Positions 8,263 through 16,364 of a stretch of 64,000 nt of DNA are shown here, in pieces. Under the pieces are notes generated by a model that did not search any database, had not been told where the DNA came from, and saw nothing but the letters and a program-made list of their open reading frames with translations. Made by a program: the position numbers and the translations under genes. The DNA is taken from the NCBI RefSeq assembly GCF_036088315.1, contig NZ_CP107996.1, positions 6,561,001-6,625,000 of the forward strand, read 5' to 3'. The stretch's first letter is position 1; the number at the start of each line of letters is the position of its first letter. The stretch comes from Streptomyces sp. NBC_00344. GTDB taxonomy: Bacteria; Actinomycetota; Actinomycetes; Streptomycetales; Streptomycetaceae.

Positions 8263-8282
8263 AGCGGCGTGCGGAGGCGGGA

Positions 8283-9002
8283 ATGGGTGTGACGGCCAGC
8301 TGTGGACGGGTCCTGCTGGTGGACGACGATGCGTCGATCCGGCGGTCACTGGGGCGCGGCCTGCGGTTGAACGGGTTCACCGTGTGCCTGGCGGACGGTG
8401 GCAGGACCGCGCTGGAGAAGGTGAGCAGCGAGACGCCCGATGTCGTGGTGCTGGACATCTCGATGCCCGGGACCGACGGCATCGAGGTATGCCGCAGGCT
8501 TCGGGCCGACGGCAACGACACACCTGTGCTGATGCTGTCAGCTCTGGACGAGGTGGCGGACCGGGTGGCCGGACTGCAGGCCGGCGGTGACGACTACCTG
8601 GTCAAGCCGTTCGCCCTGGACGAGCTGGTGCTGCGGCTGCATGCTCTGCTGCGCCGTCGGCCGCCGGCAGCCGACGACGCCATACGCGTCGGGCGTCTGG
8701 TGCTCGACGCAGCGAGGCGCACCGCCGACTTCGACGGCAGACCGGTGGAGCTGACCCGGCGCGAGTTCGACCTGCTGGAGGTTCTGGCCCGTAACGCGGA
8801 ACTCGTCCTGACGCGTGATCAGCTGCTGGATCGGGTGTGGGGCTACGACTTCGACGTCCGCACCGATGTGGTGGACACCTTTGTGAGCTATCTGCGCCGC
8901 AAGCTGGAGGCAGGCGGACGGCCGCGGATCGTGCACACGGTGCGCGGCGTGGGCTTCGCCCTGCGCGCCGACGGGAGCGGCGAGAGGGGGATACGGTCGT
9001 GA
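8283..9002 (+). CDS. two-component response regulator, OmpR/PhoB family
   Basis: The 239-residue protein has a receiver domain with the acidic pocket DDD near residues 14-16, the phospho-acceptor Asp in VVVLDISMPGTDG (about residue 57), and the conserved Lys in DDYLVKPFALDEL. A C-terminal winged helix follows (LTRREFDLLEVLARNAELVL, then VVDTFVSYLRRKL and VRGVGFALR). It binds DNA when phosphorylated by its partner kinase, whose gene overlaps by 4 bases (GTGA). The ATG at 8283 has GGAGG at a normal distance; an earlier in-frame start would lie inside the heptamer repeat. The direct repeat at 10612-10632 is a candidate target. Confidence 0.93.
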   Translation: MGVTASCGRVLLVDDDASIRRSLGRGLRLNGFTVCLADGGRTALEKVSSETPDVVVLDISMPGTDGIEVCRRLRADGNDTPVLMLSALDEVADRVAGLQAGGDDYLVKPFALDELVLRLHALLRRRPPAADDAIRVGRLVLDAARRTADFDGRPVELTRREFDLLEVLARNAELVLTRDQLLDRVWGYDFDVRTDVVDTFVSYLRRKLEAGGRPRIVHTVRGVGFALRADGSGERGIRS

Positions 9003-10492
9003 GGCTGTCCACTCGGATCGCGCTCGTGGTCGGGGCTGTGGTGCCCCTGCTCGTGCTGGCTTCGGGCTGGGTGCTGGTGGGCCTGGTCAGCAAGGACATG
9101 CACGCGCAGGCCGACCAACGGCTCGACGAGCGCGCGCGCAGTGTGGCGACGGCTGCCCGCGGACTGCTCCGGGCCACATCGGCCGACCGCCCTCGCGCCG
9201 AGCAGGCGCGCCAGCGCAAGCTGTTCACCGCCGCGCTGGACATCGGCATCCGCCTGACGGGACCGGACGGCACGGTCATGGACGGATCGCAGCCCGACCC
9301 GGCCGTACGCCTCCCGGCTCGGACCAGGAAGCCGGTCACGGTCCGCTCCGACGGAAAGACGTGGCGTGCCGTAACCATGCCGGTGGCCGGCAGTGGGGAG
9401 GGGGCACAGCAGACGACCTTGTGGCTGTTCTCTCCCGAGGCCGCGAGCCAGGCTCAGATCCGGCTGGTGCGTGGCCGGGTGATCGCCGTCGCGCTGCTCG
9501 CCGCACCGGTGTCCGCTGCCCTGGCGTGGGCGCTGGCCGCAGGCGCCGCGAGGCCGCTGAGGCGCCTTCAGCAGCGGACCAGCGGCCTGGACCCCCGTAC
9601 CAGCGCGGCCCGTCTGGACCACGCTCCGACGCGGATCACCGAGGTCGATGACCTCGCCCACACCCTGCAGACGTTCCTCGCACGTTACGACGAACAAGCC
9701 GCTCGTACCGCGGAGGCGCTGGCCACGGCCCGTTCGTTCTCCGCCGCCGCTTCCCACGAGCTCCGCACCCCGCTGATGAGCATGCAGACCAGTCTCGACA
9801 TCCTCGACGCCTTCCACGAACTCGACCCCGCCGACCGCGCGGAGACCGTGGACGACCTGCGGTGCGGACATGCCCGTCTGCTGGGGTTGCTGGTGATGCT
9901 GCGGGCACTCGCCCAGGGAGACCTGGTTGAGACGGACGCCTTCGTGCCCGTAGATCTGGCCGATCTCGCGGACGCCTCGGTGTCCGACGTGTGCCGCGCC
10001 CACCCCGGGACCGAGGTGACGCTCGAAAGCGATCAAGGCCTGACGGTGCACGGATGGCAGCCCGGGCTGCGGTCACTCCTCGACAACCTCCTCGCCAACG
10101 CCCTGGCGCACGGCCGATCCGCGGACGGAGGAGCGCATGTGACCGTGCGATTGCGGGCGGCCCACGACGGTGGCACGCCGGCGGTCGTCCTCACCGTGGA
10201 CGACCGTGGGCCCGGAGTGCCGCCGGAGCACCGGCAGACGGTCTTCCAGCGCTTTCAGCGCCGTGCCGACAGCCCGGGATCGGGTCTGGGCCTGACACTG
10301 GTCGCGCAACAGGCGGATCTCCACCGCGCCCGGCTGCGTGTCCTGGACGGCCCCGGTGGACGGGGAGCGCGATTCGAGATCACCTTTCCCGTGACGCGGC
10401 AGGACCGGCCCCGTACGGCGGCTCCGTGGCACCGGACCTGGCTGTCCGACACGGCCCCGCAGCGACAGGAATTCGACCCGGCGCATCTCTGA
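8999..10492 (+). CDS. two-component sensor histidine kinase
   Basis: The 497-residue membrane kinase has an N-terminal transmembrane segment (IALVVGAVVPLLVLASGWVL), a periplasm-facing sensor region to about residue 160, and a second membrane segment (VIAVALLAAPVSAALAWALA). A HAMP-like linker, the H-box SHELRTPLM (His near residue 254), the N-box LLDNLLANALAHG, and the G-boxes VDDRGPGVPP and GSGLGLTLV follow. The GTG at 8999 overlaps the regulator stop. The signal sensed is unknown. The order regulator-kinase-secreted protein-lipoprotein suggests an envelope signal. Confidence 0.92.
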   Translation: MRLSTRIALVVGAVVPLLVLASGWVLVGLVSKDMHAQADQRLDERARSVATAARGLLRATSADRPRAEQARQRKLFTAALDIGIRLTGPDGTVMDGSQPDPAVRLPARTRKPVTVRSDGKTWRAVTMPVAGSGEGAQQTTLWLFSPEAASQAQIRLVRGRVIAVALLAAPVSAALAWALAAGAARPLRRLQQRTSGLDPRTSAARLDHAPTRITEVDDLAHTLQTFLARYDEQAARTAEALATARSFSAAASHELRTPLMSMQTSLDILDAFHELDPADRAETVDDLRCGHARLLGLLVMLRALAQGDLVETDAFVPVDLADLADASVSDVCRAHPGTEVTLESDQGLTVHGWQPGLRSLLDNLLANALAHGRSADGGAHVTVRLRAAHDGGTPAVVLTVDDRGPGVPPEHRQTVFQRFQRRADSPGSGLGLTLVAQQADLHRARLRVLDGPGGRGARFEITFPVTRQDRPRTAAPWHRTWLSDTAPQRQEFDPAHL

Positions 10493-10611
10493 CGTTCGTC
10501 CTCACGCGTCAGCACCGTGTGTCCGTGTACGGCTGGCCAGGTGCCCGCCACGAGGTGATGCCCCGAATCCGGGGTGTGCCGGGCCGGACGGCTGCCCGGC
10601 GCTGAACCGGG

Positions 10612-10644
10612 CCACAAAGAAACCACAAGAACCGCTCCTAGCGT
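10612..10644 (+). promoter_or_regulatory. candidate response-regulator direct repeat and promoter
   Basis: CCACAAAGAA (10612-10621) is followed 11 bases later by CCACAAGAAC (10623-10632), the tandem geometry of OmpR/PhoB-type sites. TAGCGT at 10639-10644 could serve as a -10 element. It lies about 80 bases before the secreted-protein gene, the likely target of the adjacent two-component system. This is inferred from spacing and position only. Confidence 0.45.
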
Positions 10645-10722
10645 GCTCACGCGGCCTGCCGCTCTGTCCCATGGGGCCGGGGCCGCCGGCCTGTCCGAGC
10701 AGCACACGGAATGGAGAACCTC

Positions 10723-11169
10723 ATGCAGCGTCGCAAAGCGACCATGACCGCAGCCTTTACGGGCCTCGTCCTCGCCACCACGGCAGCCGCGGCGCCCTCA
10801 TACGCCGCCGGCACGGCGAGCCCGGCCAGGACAGCTGCCGCGGCTGCGCACGCCAACGGCCCCAAGGGCGATGGGGCGAAGAAGCTGTGCCGGCGGGTGC
10901 CCAAGCTGGAGAAGAGGATCGACAAGCGGATCAAGCGGATGGAGGGCACGGCCGGCACTCGTGGCTCCATCAAGTACCTGGAGCAGCGCATCGCCAACGC
11001 GAAGAAGGCGAATCACACCGCCATCGCCGCCTTCCTCGGCGACCGGCTCACCACGCGCAAGGGTCTTCTGGCCACCCTGGAGAAGAAGGCGCCGGATCTG
11101 AAGGATGTCGGCACCTGGTGCGGGGCGAACAACGCCGGCGCCAAGGACGAGACGGCCCCCGCGTCATGA
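10723..11169 (+). CDS. secreted protein, function unknown
   Basis: The 148-residue product has a Sec-type signal: basic MQRRKATM, hydrophobic core AAFTGLVLATTAAAAP, cleavage likely after SYAA near residue 30. The mature part is rich in Lys and Ala and mostly helical (RVPKLEKRIDKRIKRMEG, IKYLEQRIANAKKANH), with two Cys (CRR and TWCGAN) that could form a disulfide. Family unknown. The ATG at 10723 has GGAG six bases upstream, better than the ATG at 10711. It overlaps the next gene by 4 bases and follows the two-component genes. Confidence 0.8.
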   Translation: MQRRKATMTAAFTGLVLATTAAAAPSYAAGTASPARTAAAAAHANGPKGDGAKKLCRRVPKLEKRIDKRIKRMEGTAGTRGSIKYLEQRIANAKKANHTAIAAFLGDRLTTRKGLLATLEKKAPDLKDVGTWCGANNAGAKDETAPAS

Positions 11170-11399
11170 GTCACCGGCGTCGGACCCTGTGGGTGATGGC
11201 CACGCTCGCGCTTCCGCTGCTGGCCGCCACGGCCTGCTCGTCGTCCACCGATCCTGCCGAGCCGGCCCCGGCCGCTTCGAGCGGCAGCTCGGCATCTGCA
11301 CCGGACCAGCTGGCGCAGATGCAGAAGAAGGTCGACGACGCCGAACGCGCCGCTGATTCCGCGGACGCGAACGGCGATGCCGACAGCGCAGGACACTGA
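11166..11399 (+). CDS. small lipoprotein
   Basis: The 77-residue product has a lipoprotein signal peptide (basic MSHRRR, hydrophobic WVMATLALPLLAA, lipobox-like AATAC with the acylated Cys near residue 25). A Ser/Pro/Ala linker follows, then a short acidic coil (LAQMQKKVDDAERAADSADA). It would be anchored outside the membrane. Its ATG overlaps the stop of the secreted-protein gene (ATGA), so the two are translationally coupled and probably act together. Function unknown. Confidence 0.8.
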   Translation: MSHRRRTLWVMATLALPLLAATACSSSTDPAEPAPAASSGSSASAPDQLAQMQKKVDDAERAADSADANGDADSAGH

Positions 11400-11729
11400 T
11401 ATCCGCCGTCTCCACCGGGTGCGGACAACCCCGGGGGAGACGGCGTCGGGTGACGAGGCCTCGAGCGTCCGGGTGCGCCGGAGCGCCTGCCGCTCGAGCC
11501 CGCGCGCGGAGTCGCTTCTCCCCAGGCGGAACATCTTCTGCTCGCCGACGACCCTCGACGGCACCCACGACGTCACGATGCCGGAGCCCGGGCGGCCGTC
11601 GCCGGCCGGTCGATGGCTCTCTCCGACAGCGTGGGGGCCCTTCATTGTGAGGGCCCTCGCTAATGATAGGAGTGGGGAGGCGATATCCGGGACGCCACGC
11701 CCGGTGTCGTTCAACGGAAGGGAATCCTC
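11400..11729. other. intergenic region upstream of aldo/keto reductase remnant
   Basis: No gene is supported in these 330 bases. Near 11636-11659 the sequence GGGCCC-TTCATTGTGA-GGGCCC forms an inverted repeat that could be a relic operator of the lost reductase gene. No companion regulator gene was found. Confidence 0.4.
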
Positions 11730-11972
11730 ATGCGCACTCGACGCCCCCCTTCCAGCGCTCCTGACGCCTCCTCCATCGGACTCGGCTGCAACGCGATGTC
11801 CGGGGAGGTCTACGGGCGTGCCGACACGGAGGGCGTCGCCATCATCGGGGCCGCGCTCGATGCCGGTGTCACCCTGCTGGACACGGCAGATTTCGCCTCC
11901 ACCCGCATCCGTGCACGTATCGCCTTGCCTGCGGAGGCGGCACGCACACGGTGCTTGCGGTCGCCTGCGTGA
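11730..11972 (+). pseudogene. aldo/keto reductase N-terminal fragment
   Basis: Residues 16-55 read as the start of an aldo/keto reductase: IGLGCNAMSGEVYGRADTEG, then AALDAGVTLLDTADF. The catalytic Asp of the first barrel strand is present in LDTADF. After that the frame becomes unrelated and stops at residue 80, whereas the family is usually about 320 residues. The Tyr/Lys/His catalytic residues are absent, so this is a truncated, non-functional copy. Confidence 0.7.
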
Positions 11973-12269
11973 CAGTACCCCTCGCCCGGGATCCCGAGTT
12001 CGGGGCTTGCCCGGCCGGGCCGTGACGCGGGTGGTCATGCCCCCGCTCCGTTGTCCGGTGCGCCGATCGCCGGCGCTCTGCAACTGCCGTAAGGGAAAGC
12101 CTGGTTCGAAACAGTCGCATACGGAAGACTGCTCGTGCAGGAGCAATACCCGCTGCCTTTCCGAGAGTTGGTGCCTGTTCGGTGTCGAACCTCCGTGCGT
12201 TCGCGCGGGGGCCCGGTGCCGGTCAGTCGTCCGGCCATGTGGAAGGGCTCGAAATGCTGGAGGAACCCC
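11973..12269. other. intergenic region, nothing convincing
   Basis: These 297 bases follow the reductase fragment. No recognised coding sequence or RNA was found. The composition is slightly less GC-rich than adjoining genes. Confidence 0.35.
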
Positions 12270-12362
12270 ATGACAGTCGTTGCGACTCGTGCAACCCGTC
12301 CTGCTCGCGTGACCACATTCATGCTGAGACGCTCGCAGGGAATCGCCTTGCGGGCCCCCTGA
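12270..12362 (+). CDS. possible 30-residue small ORF
   Basis: An ATG preceded by GGAGGA with a normal spacer opens a 30-codon frame encoding a basic peptide (MTVVATRATRPARVTTFMLR, then RSQGIALRAP). GGGGGCCCC-type repeats around its stop could form a hairpin. It could be a leader peptide or small protein, or chance. A second small frame with its own ribosome site follows 47 bases later. Confidence 0.3.
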   Translation: MTVVATRATRPARVTTFMLRRSQGIALRAP

Positions 12363-12409
12363 CGGGGGCTCACTTCACTACGGGGCGTCAGGTCTTGGAG
12401 GTCGTGATC

Positions 12410-12589
12410 ATGCCGTGTCGGCCCGGACGGAAATCCAGGCCGGCACGCTGGCGTGAAGGAGTGAGGTGCTTAGGATCCATCGCCGGGTGCGTGGCGGGGG
12501 CCCTGGCAGCGGGTGAACACATTCACCAGGCCGCCGCAGGCCAGTCATGGCTGAACGCCCTCATCGACTGCATCACCACCGTCTTCTGA
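12410..12589 (+). CDS. possible 59-residue small protein
   Basis: GGAGG lies 8 bases before the ATG. The product has a basic N-terminus, a short hydrophobic centre (SIAGCVAGALAAGEH) and the C-terminus LNALIDCITTVF, with four Cys. Third-position GC is good only in the second half. Codon 21 is TTA, which in Streptomyces needs the bldA tRNA. No family is recognised. A terminator-like hairpin lies about 80 bases downstream. Confidence 0.35.
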   Translation: MPCRPGRKSRPARWREGVRCLGSIAGCVAGALAAGEHIHQAAAGQSWLNALIDCITTVF

Positions 12590-12672
12590 CGGTCTCGGCT
12601 CCACCCGGTGGCGAATTCGGGTGGTCGTTGCCACACGTGGTCGGTTGATCAAGCCGTGAGCAGTGCGGACAG

Positions 12673-12702
12673 ACGCCCGGCTGGGACTTCCCAGCCGGGC
12701 GT
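12673..12702 (+). terminator. strong hairpin, probable terminator
   Basis: ACGCCCGGCTGGGA (12673-12686) pairs perfectly with TCCCAGCCGGGCGT (12689-12702) over 14 bp. No T-run follows, as is common for Streptomyces terminators. Confidence 0.7.
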
Positions 12703-12986
12703 CGTGCGGGGGCGGCAGGGGGCCGGTCACGCCGGCGCCCGGGCTCGCGAGTTCGGGCAGTGCGGTCCGTTCCTCGGGCCGGCGCTTCACCGTCTCCCCG
12801 GCCCGCCCGTCGTCGGGCTGCCGCTCCGGAGGGGAGCGGCACAGCACCCCGGACCTGACAGCGCGCCGCCCGCGGCGTTTGAACGCTTGAAGTCGGGCCG
12901 TCGAGGGTCGTTCCAGCCGAGTGGTGGCGCCGCCGGGCCTGACCTAGCGTGATCAGTGGACAGCCTCATTCCCCGTCGCAAGGCAT
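12703..12986. other. intergenic region upstream of the MFS transporter
   Basis: No coding sequence is supported. It must hold the promoter of the transporter gene; GACCTAGCGTGATC at about 12941-12954 could contain a -10 element (TAGCGT). No regulator gene is adjacent. Confidence 0.35.
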
Positions 12987-14612
12987 GTGCCCATGATGAG
13001 CTCTCAGGAGAATTCCGGGCAGTCTCCGGCCACACGGCGCGGGGGCGGTAACGGGATTGCTCTGCTCGTCATCGCTTCGTGCCAGCTGATGGTGGTGCTG
13101 GACATCACCATCGTGAACATTGCGCTGCCGCATATCCAGAGCGCGCTGGGCTTCTCGACGGAGAACCTGTCCTGGGTGATCAACGCGTACACCGTCACCT
13201 TCGGAGGCCTGCTGCTGCTCGGTGGCCGGCTCGGCGACATTCTGGGCCGTCGGCGCGTGTTCCTCGCCGGCGTCCTGCTGTTCGTACTCGCCTCGCTGCT
13301 CGGCGGTCTGGCACAGGAGTCCTGGCAACTGCTCGCCGCGCGGGCCCTGCAGGGCGTAGGTGGTGCCGTGGCCTCTCCCACGGCTCTGGCGCTGATCACC
13401 ACCACGTTCCGGGAGGGGCCGGAACGGAACCGGGCTTTCGGCGTGTTCGCCGCTGTCTCGGCCGGCGGCGGTGCCATCGGCCTGATCGCGGGTGGCATGC
13501 TCGTGGAATGGCTCGACTGGCGCTGGGTCTTCTTCGTCAACGTGCCGATCGGGATACTGATCGCTGTCGCCACGCCGCGTTTCATCCGGGAGTCCGAACG
13601 CCGTCCTGGACAGTTCGACATCATGGGGGCACTCACCTCCACAGCCGGCATGGTGCTCCTCGTCTACGGCTTCATCCGGGCCTCGGAGGAGGGATGGACG
13701 AATCCGCTGACGCTCGGTGCTTTCGGCGCCGCCGTGGTACTGCTCGCTGTGTTCATCGCGATCGAGCGCGGATCGAGACAGCCCATCACCCCGCTGGCCA
13801 TGTTCCGCGACCGCAACCGGGCGGGCACCTACGGAATGATGCTGTCCCTCGCCGCAGCCCTGTTCGGGATGTTCTTCTTCCTCACCCTCTTCGTGCAGGA
13901 CGTACTGAGCTTCAGCCCGTTGCGGGCCGGCCTTGCCTTCCTCCCGGTGAGCGCCGTCATCGCGGTGGGCGCGGGGCTCGCGTCCCAGCTGCTGCCGAAA
14001 TACGGGCCGAAACCCTTCCTGGTCACCGGCGCGATCCTGGCCGCGGGCGGCCTCTCGTGGCTGACCTTGACCGACATCCACAGCTCGTACCTGGGCAGCA
14101 TTCTCGGACCGATGCTGATGTTCGGCCTGGGCATGGGTCTGCAGTTCGTGTCCCTGACGCTGATGGCGGTCTCCGGCGTCGCGCCGCACGAGTCGGGGGC
14201 CGCTTCCGGGATCCTCAACGCCACCCAGCAGGTGGGCGGCTCACTCGGGCTGTCCATCCTGGTCACGACCTTCGGCTCAGCCAGCCGTAACGAGGCCACC
14301 GACCAGATCCCGAAGTTCCTGGCCCGGGCGACACCGGCCGAGCGGCTGCAGTTCCAGCGCACCGGCCGGCTGCCGCCGCCCTTCAGCAGCCAGGTGCTCA
14401 CCTCGGGTGTCACGAGCGCCTTCGTCGTCGCGGCGGTCTTCGCCGTGATCGCGGCCCTGATCGCCCTGCTGGTCATCCAGGTACGCGCGTCCGATCTCGA
14501 ACGTCTGCGGGGCGGTGCCGGGCTCGGGCCGCCGGCAGACCCCGGTCCGGCGGAACGGAGTACTCCGGGTAATCCCGTCCAGGACACCCGGGAATACCCG
14601 CCGCCGGACTGA
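12987..14612 (+). CDS. MFS transporter, DHA2 family (14 transmembrane segments)
   Basis: The 541-residue membrane protein is a drug:H+ antiporter of the DHA2 type. The first helix carries the characteristic LMVVLDITIVNIALPHIQ, followed by LSWVINAYTVTFGGLLLLGGRLGDILGRRR (segment 2 and motif A) and the motif C-like region GGGAIGLIAGGMLV. The length and about 14 hydrophobic segments fit. It probably exports a toxic compound or metabolite by proton exchange; the substrate is unknown. Possible starts are GTG 12987, ATG 12993 and ATG 12996, with AAGG at 12980-12983. No neighbouring TetR/MarR regulator is present. Confidence 0.9.
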   Translation: MPMMSSQENSGQSPATRRGGGNGIALLVIASCQLMVVLDITIVNIALPHIQSALGFSTENLSWVINAYTVTFGGLLLLGGRLGDILGRRRVFLAGVLLFVLASLLGGLAQESWQLLAARALQGVGGAVASPTALALITTTFREGPERNRAFGVFAAVSAGGGAIGLIAGGMLVEWLDWRWVFFVNVPIGILIAVATPRFIRESERRPGQFDIMGALTSTAGMVLLVYGFIRASEEGWTNPLTLGAFGAAVVLLAVFIAIERGSRQPITPLAMFRDRNRAGTYGMMLSLAAALFGMFFFLTLFVQDVLSFSPLRAGLAFLPVSAVIAVGAGLASQLLPKYGPKPFLVTGAILAAGGLSWLTLTDIHSSYLGSILGPMLMFGLGMGLQFVSLTLMAVSGVAPHESGAASGILNATQQVGGSLGLSILVTTFGSASRNEATDQIPKFLARATPAERLQFQRTGRLPPPFSSQVLTSGVTSAFVVAAVFAVIAALIALLVIQVRASDLERLRGGAGLGPPADPGPAERSTPGNPVQDTREYPPPD

Positions 14613-14720
14613 AGCCGGGCCCCGTGACGAGCCGGACGAACCGGCCCGCAGTTGTCAGCCGAAGGCGGAAGGAGGAGAATTTCCCGGAAAATACCGCTTG
14701 GTTCGCGAGCGGAGGAACCC

Positions 14721-16301
14721 ATGGCCTCGTCTCCAGCCCACTCCCCGGATTCCCCATCGGAACCGCCCTCAGCCACGACGGACAAAGGACTGAAGGGCGG
14801 CGCTCTGGGATTGTTCGCCAGTGTCGTCATCGGTCTGGCGTCCACCGCACCCGCCTACAGCCTTGCCGCGACGCTCGGCGTCATCGTCGCGGTCGTCGGC
14901 GTCCAGTCGCCGATCATCATGATCCTGGCGTTCGTCCCGATGTTCCTGATCGCTTACGGCTACAAGGGACTCAACCAGGCCGATCCCGACTGCGGCACCA
15001 CCTTCACCTGGGCCTCCAGGGCCTTCGGCCCGCATACGGGCTGGATGGGCGGCTGGGGCATCGTCGCCGCCGACATCATCGTCATGGCCAACCTGGCCCA
15101 GATCGCCGGGCAGTACGGATTCCAGCTCGTCGGCGCCGACGGGGTGGCCGACAGCACGCTGTGGACCACGGTGGCCGGCGTGATCTGGATCGCGGTAATG
15201 ACGTGGATCTGCTACATCGGCATCGAGATCTCGGCCAACATCCAGAAGGCGCTGCTCACCGTCGAGGTGATCATGCTCCTCGTCCTGGCCGTCACCGCGC
15301 TGGTGAAGGTGTACGGGGGATCGGCCCCGGGCACATCGGCACACATCGACTGGTCGTGGTTCAACCCGGCCGCCATCGGTTCGCTCGATGCCCTCACCAA
15401 GGGTGTGCTCGCCGGGGTGTTCATCTACTGGGGCTGGGACACCTGCGTGTCGATCAACGAGGAGACGGCGGACCGCAGCCGCACACCGGGCCGGGCGGCG
15501 GTCATCTCCACCGTCACACTGCTCGTGGTGTATCTGCTGGTGACCACGTCCGCGCAGAGCTTCGCCGGCGTGGGGAGCCACGGCATCGGCCTGGCCAACC
15601 CGGACAACTCCGGGGATGTCCTGTCGAACCTCGGCAGCGAGATCTTCGGCAACGGAGCGCTGGGGCAGGTTCTCACCAAACTGCTGATCCTGATGGTGCT
15701 CACCTCCGCTGCGGCGTCCACCCAGACCACCATTCTCCCGACCGCGCGCACCACCCTGTCGATGGCTGCCTTCAAGGCCATACCGGCGAAGTTCGCCCGC
15801 ATCCACCCCAGATTCCTCACCCCCACGTGGTCCACCGTGGGCATGGGCCTGGCATCGATCGGGTTCTATGTGCTGCTGACCCGGCTGAGCGGAAACCTGC
15901 TGGAGGATTCCATCGGCTCCATCGGCCTGATGATCGCCTTCTACTACGGGCTCACCGGATTCGCCTGCGTCTGGTACTTCCGCAAAGTCCTCCTGGACAG
16001 CCCTCGCACACTGTGGACCAAGGGTGTCATGCCGGCTCTCGGCGGCATCCTGCTGTTCTACTTTTTCATCGACGCGTGCATCGTCTATGCGGCGCCCGAC
16101 TACGGCAGCACGTCGTGGACCCTCCCCATTCCGCCGCACTGGCACCTGGGAGGCGTCTTCGTCACCGGTATCGGCGCCCTGATCCTCGGCGCGATCCTGA
16201 TGCTGGTGTACCGGGTGATCAGCCCCGCGTTCTTCCGAAAGGAGATCATCCCGGTCTCCGCACAGGAACCGGACCCCGGCCGCCGGTCCGGTCGGCGCTG
16301 A
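14721..16301 (+). CDS. APC family amino-acid permease
   Basis: The 526-residue membrane protein has the 12-segment layout of amino acid-polyamine-organocation permeases. The first helix carries GLFASVVIGLASTAPAYSLA, followed by DCGTTFTWASRAFGPHTGW (substrate-binding region) and FIYWGWDTCVSINEET in the sixth helix region. It probably imports an amino acid or amine by cation symport or exchange. The ATG at 14721 follows GGAGG at five bases. The saccharopine-dehydrogenase-like gene starts 63 bases downstream on the same strand, suggesting linked uptake and metabolism of an amino acid. Confidence 0.9.
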   Translation: MASSPAHSPDSPSEPPSATTDKGLKGGALGLFASVVIGLASTAPAYSLAATLGVIVAVVGVQSPIIMILAFVPMFLIAYGYKGLNQADPDCGTTFTWASRAFGPHTGWMGGWGIVAADIIVMANLAQIAGQYGFQLVGADGVADSTLWTTVAGVIWIAVMTWICYIGIEISANIQKALLTVEVIMLLVLAVTALVKVYGGSAPGTSAHIDWSWFNPAAIGSLDALTKGVLAGVFIYWGWDTCVSINEETADRSRTPGRAAVISTVTLLVVYLLVTTSAQSFAGVGSHGIGLANPDNSGDVLSNLGSEIFGNGALGQVLTKLLILMVLTSAAASTQTTILPTARTTLSMAAFKAIPAKFARIHPRFLTPTWSTVGMGLASIGFYVLLTRLSGNLLEDSIGSIGLMIAFYYGLTGFACVWYFRKVLLDSPRTLWTKGVMPALGGILLFYFFIDACIVYAAPDYGSTSWTLPIPPHWHLGGVFVTGIGALILGAILMLVYRVISPAFFRKEIIPVSAQEPDPGRRSGRR

Positions 16302-16364
16302 TCCGGTGCTGCGGGAACGTCACGAGGCGCCGTCCGGAAGGGCCTTACCCAGGGAGTGTGTGGT

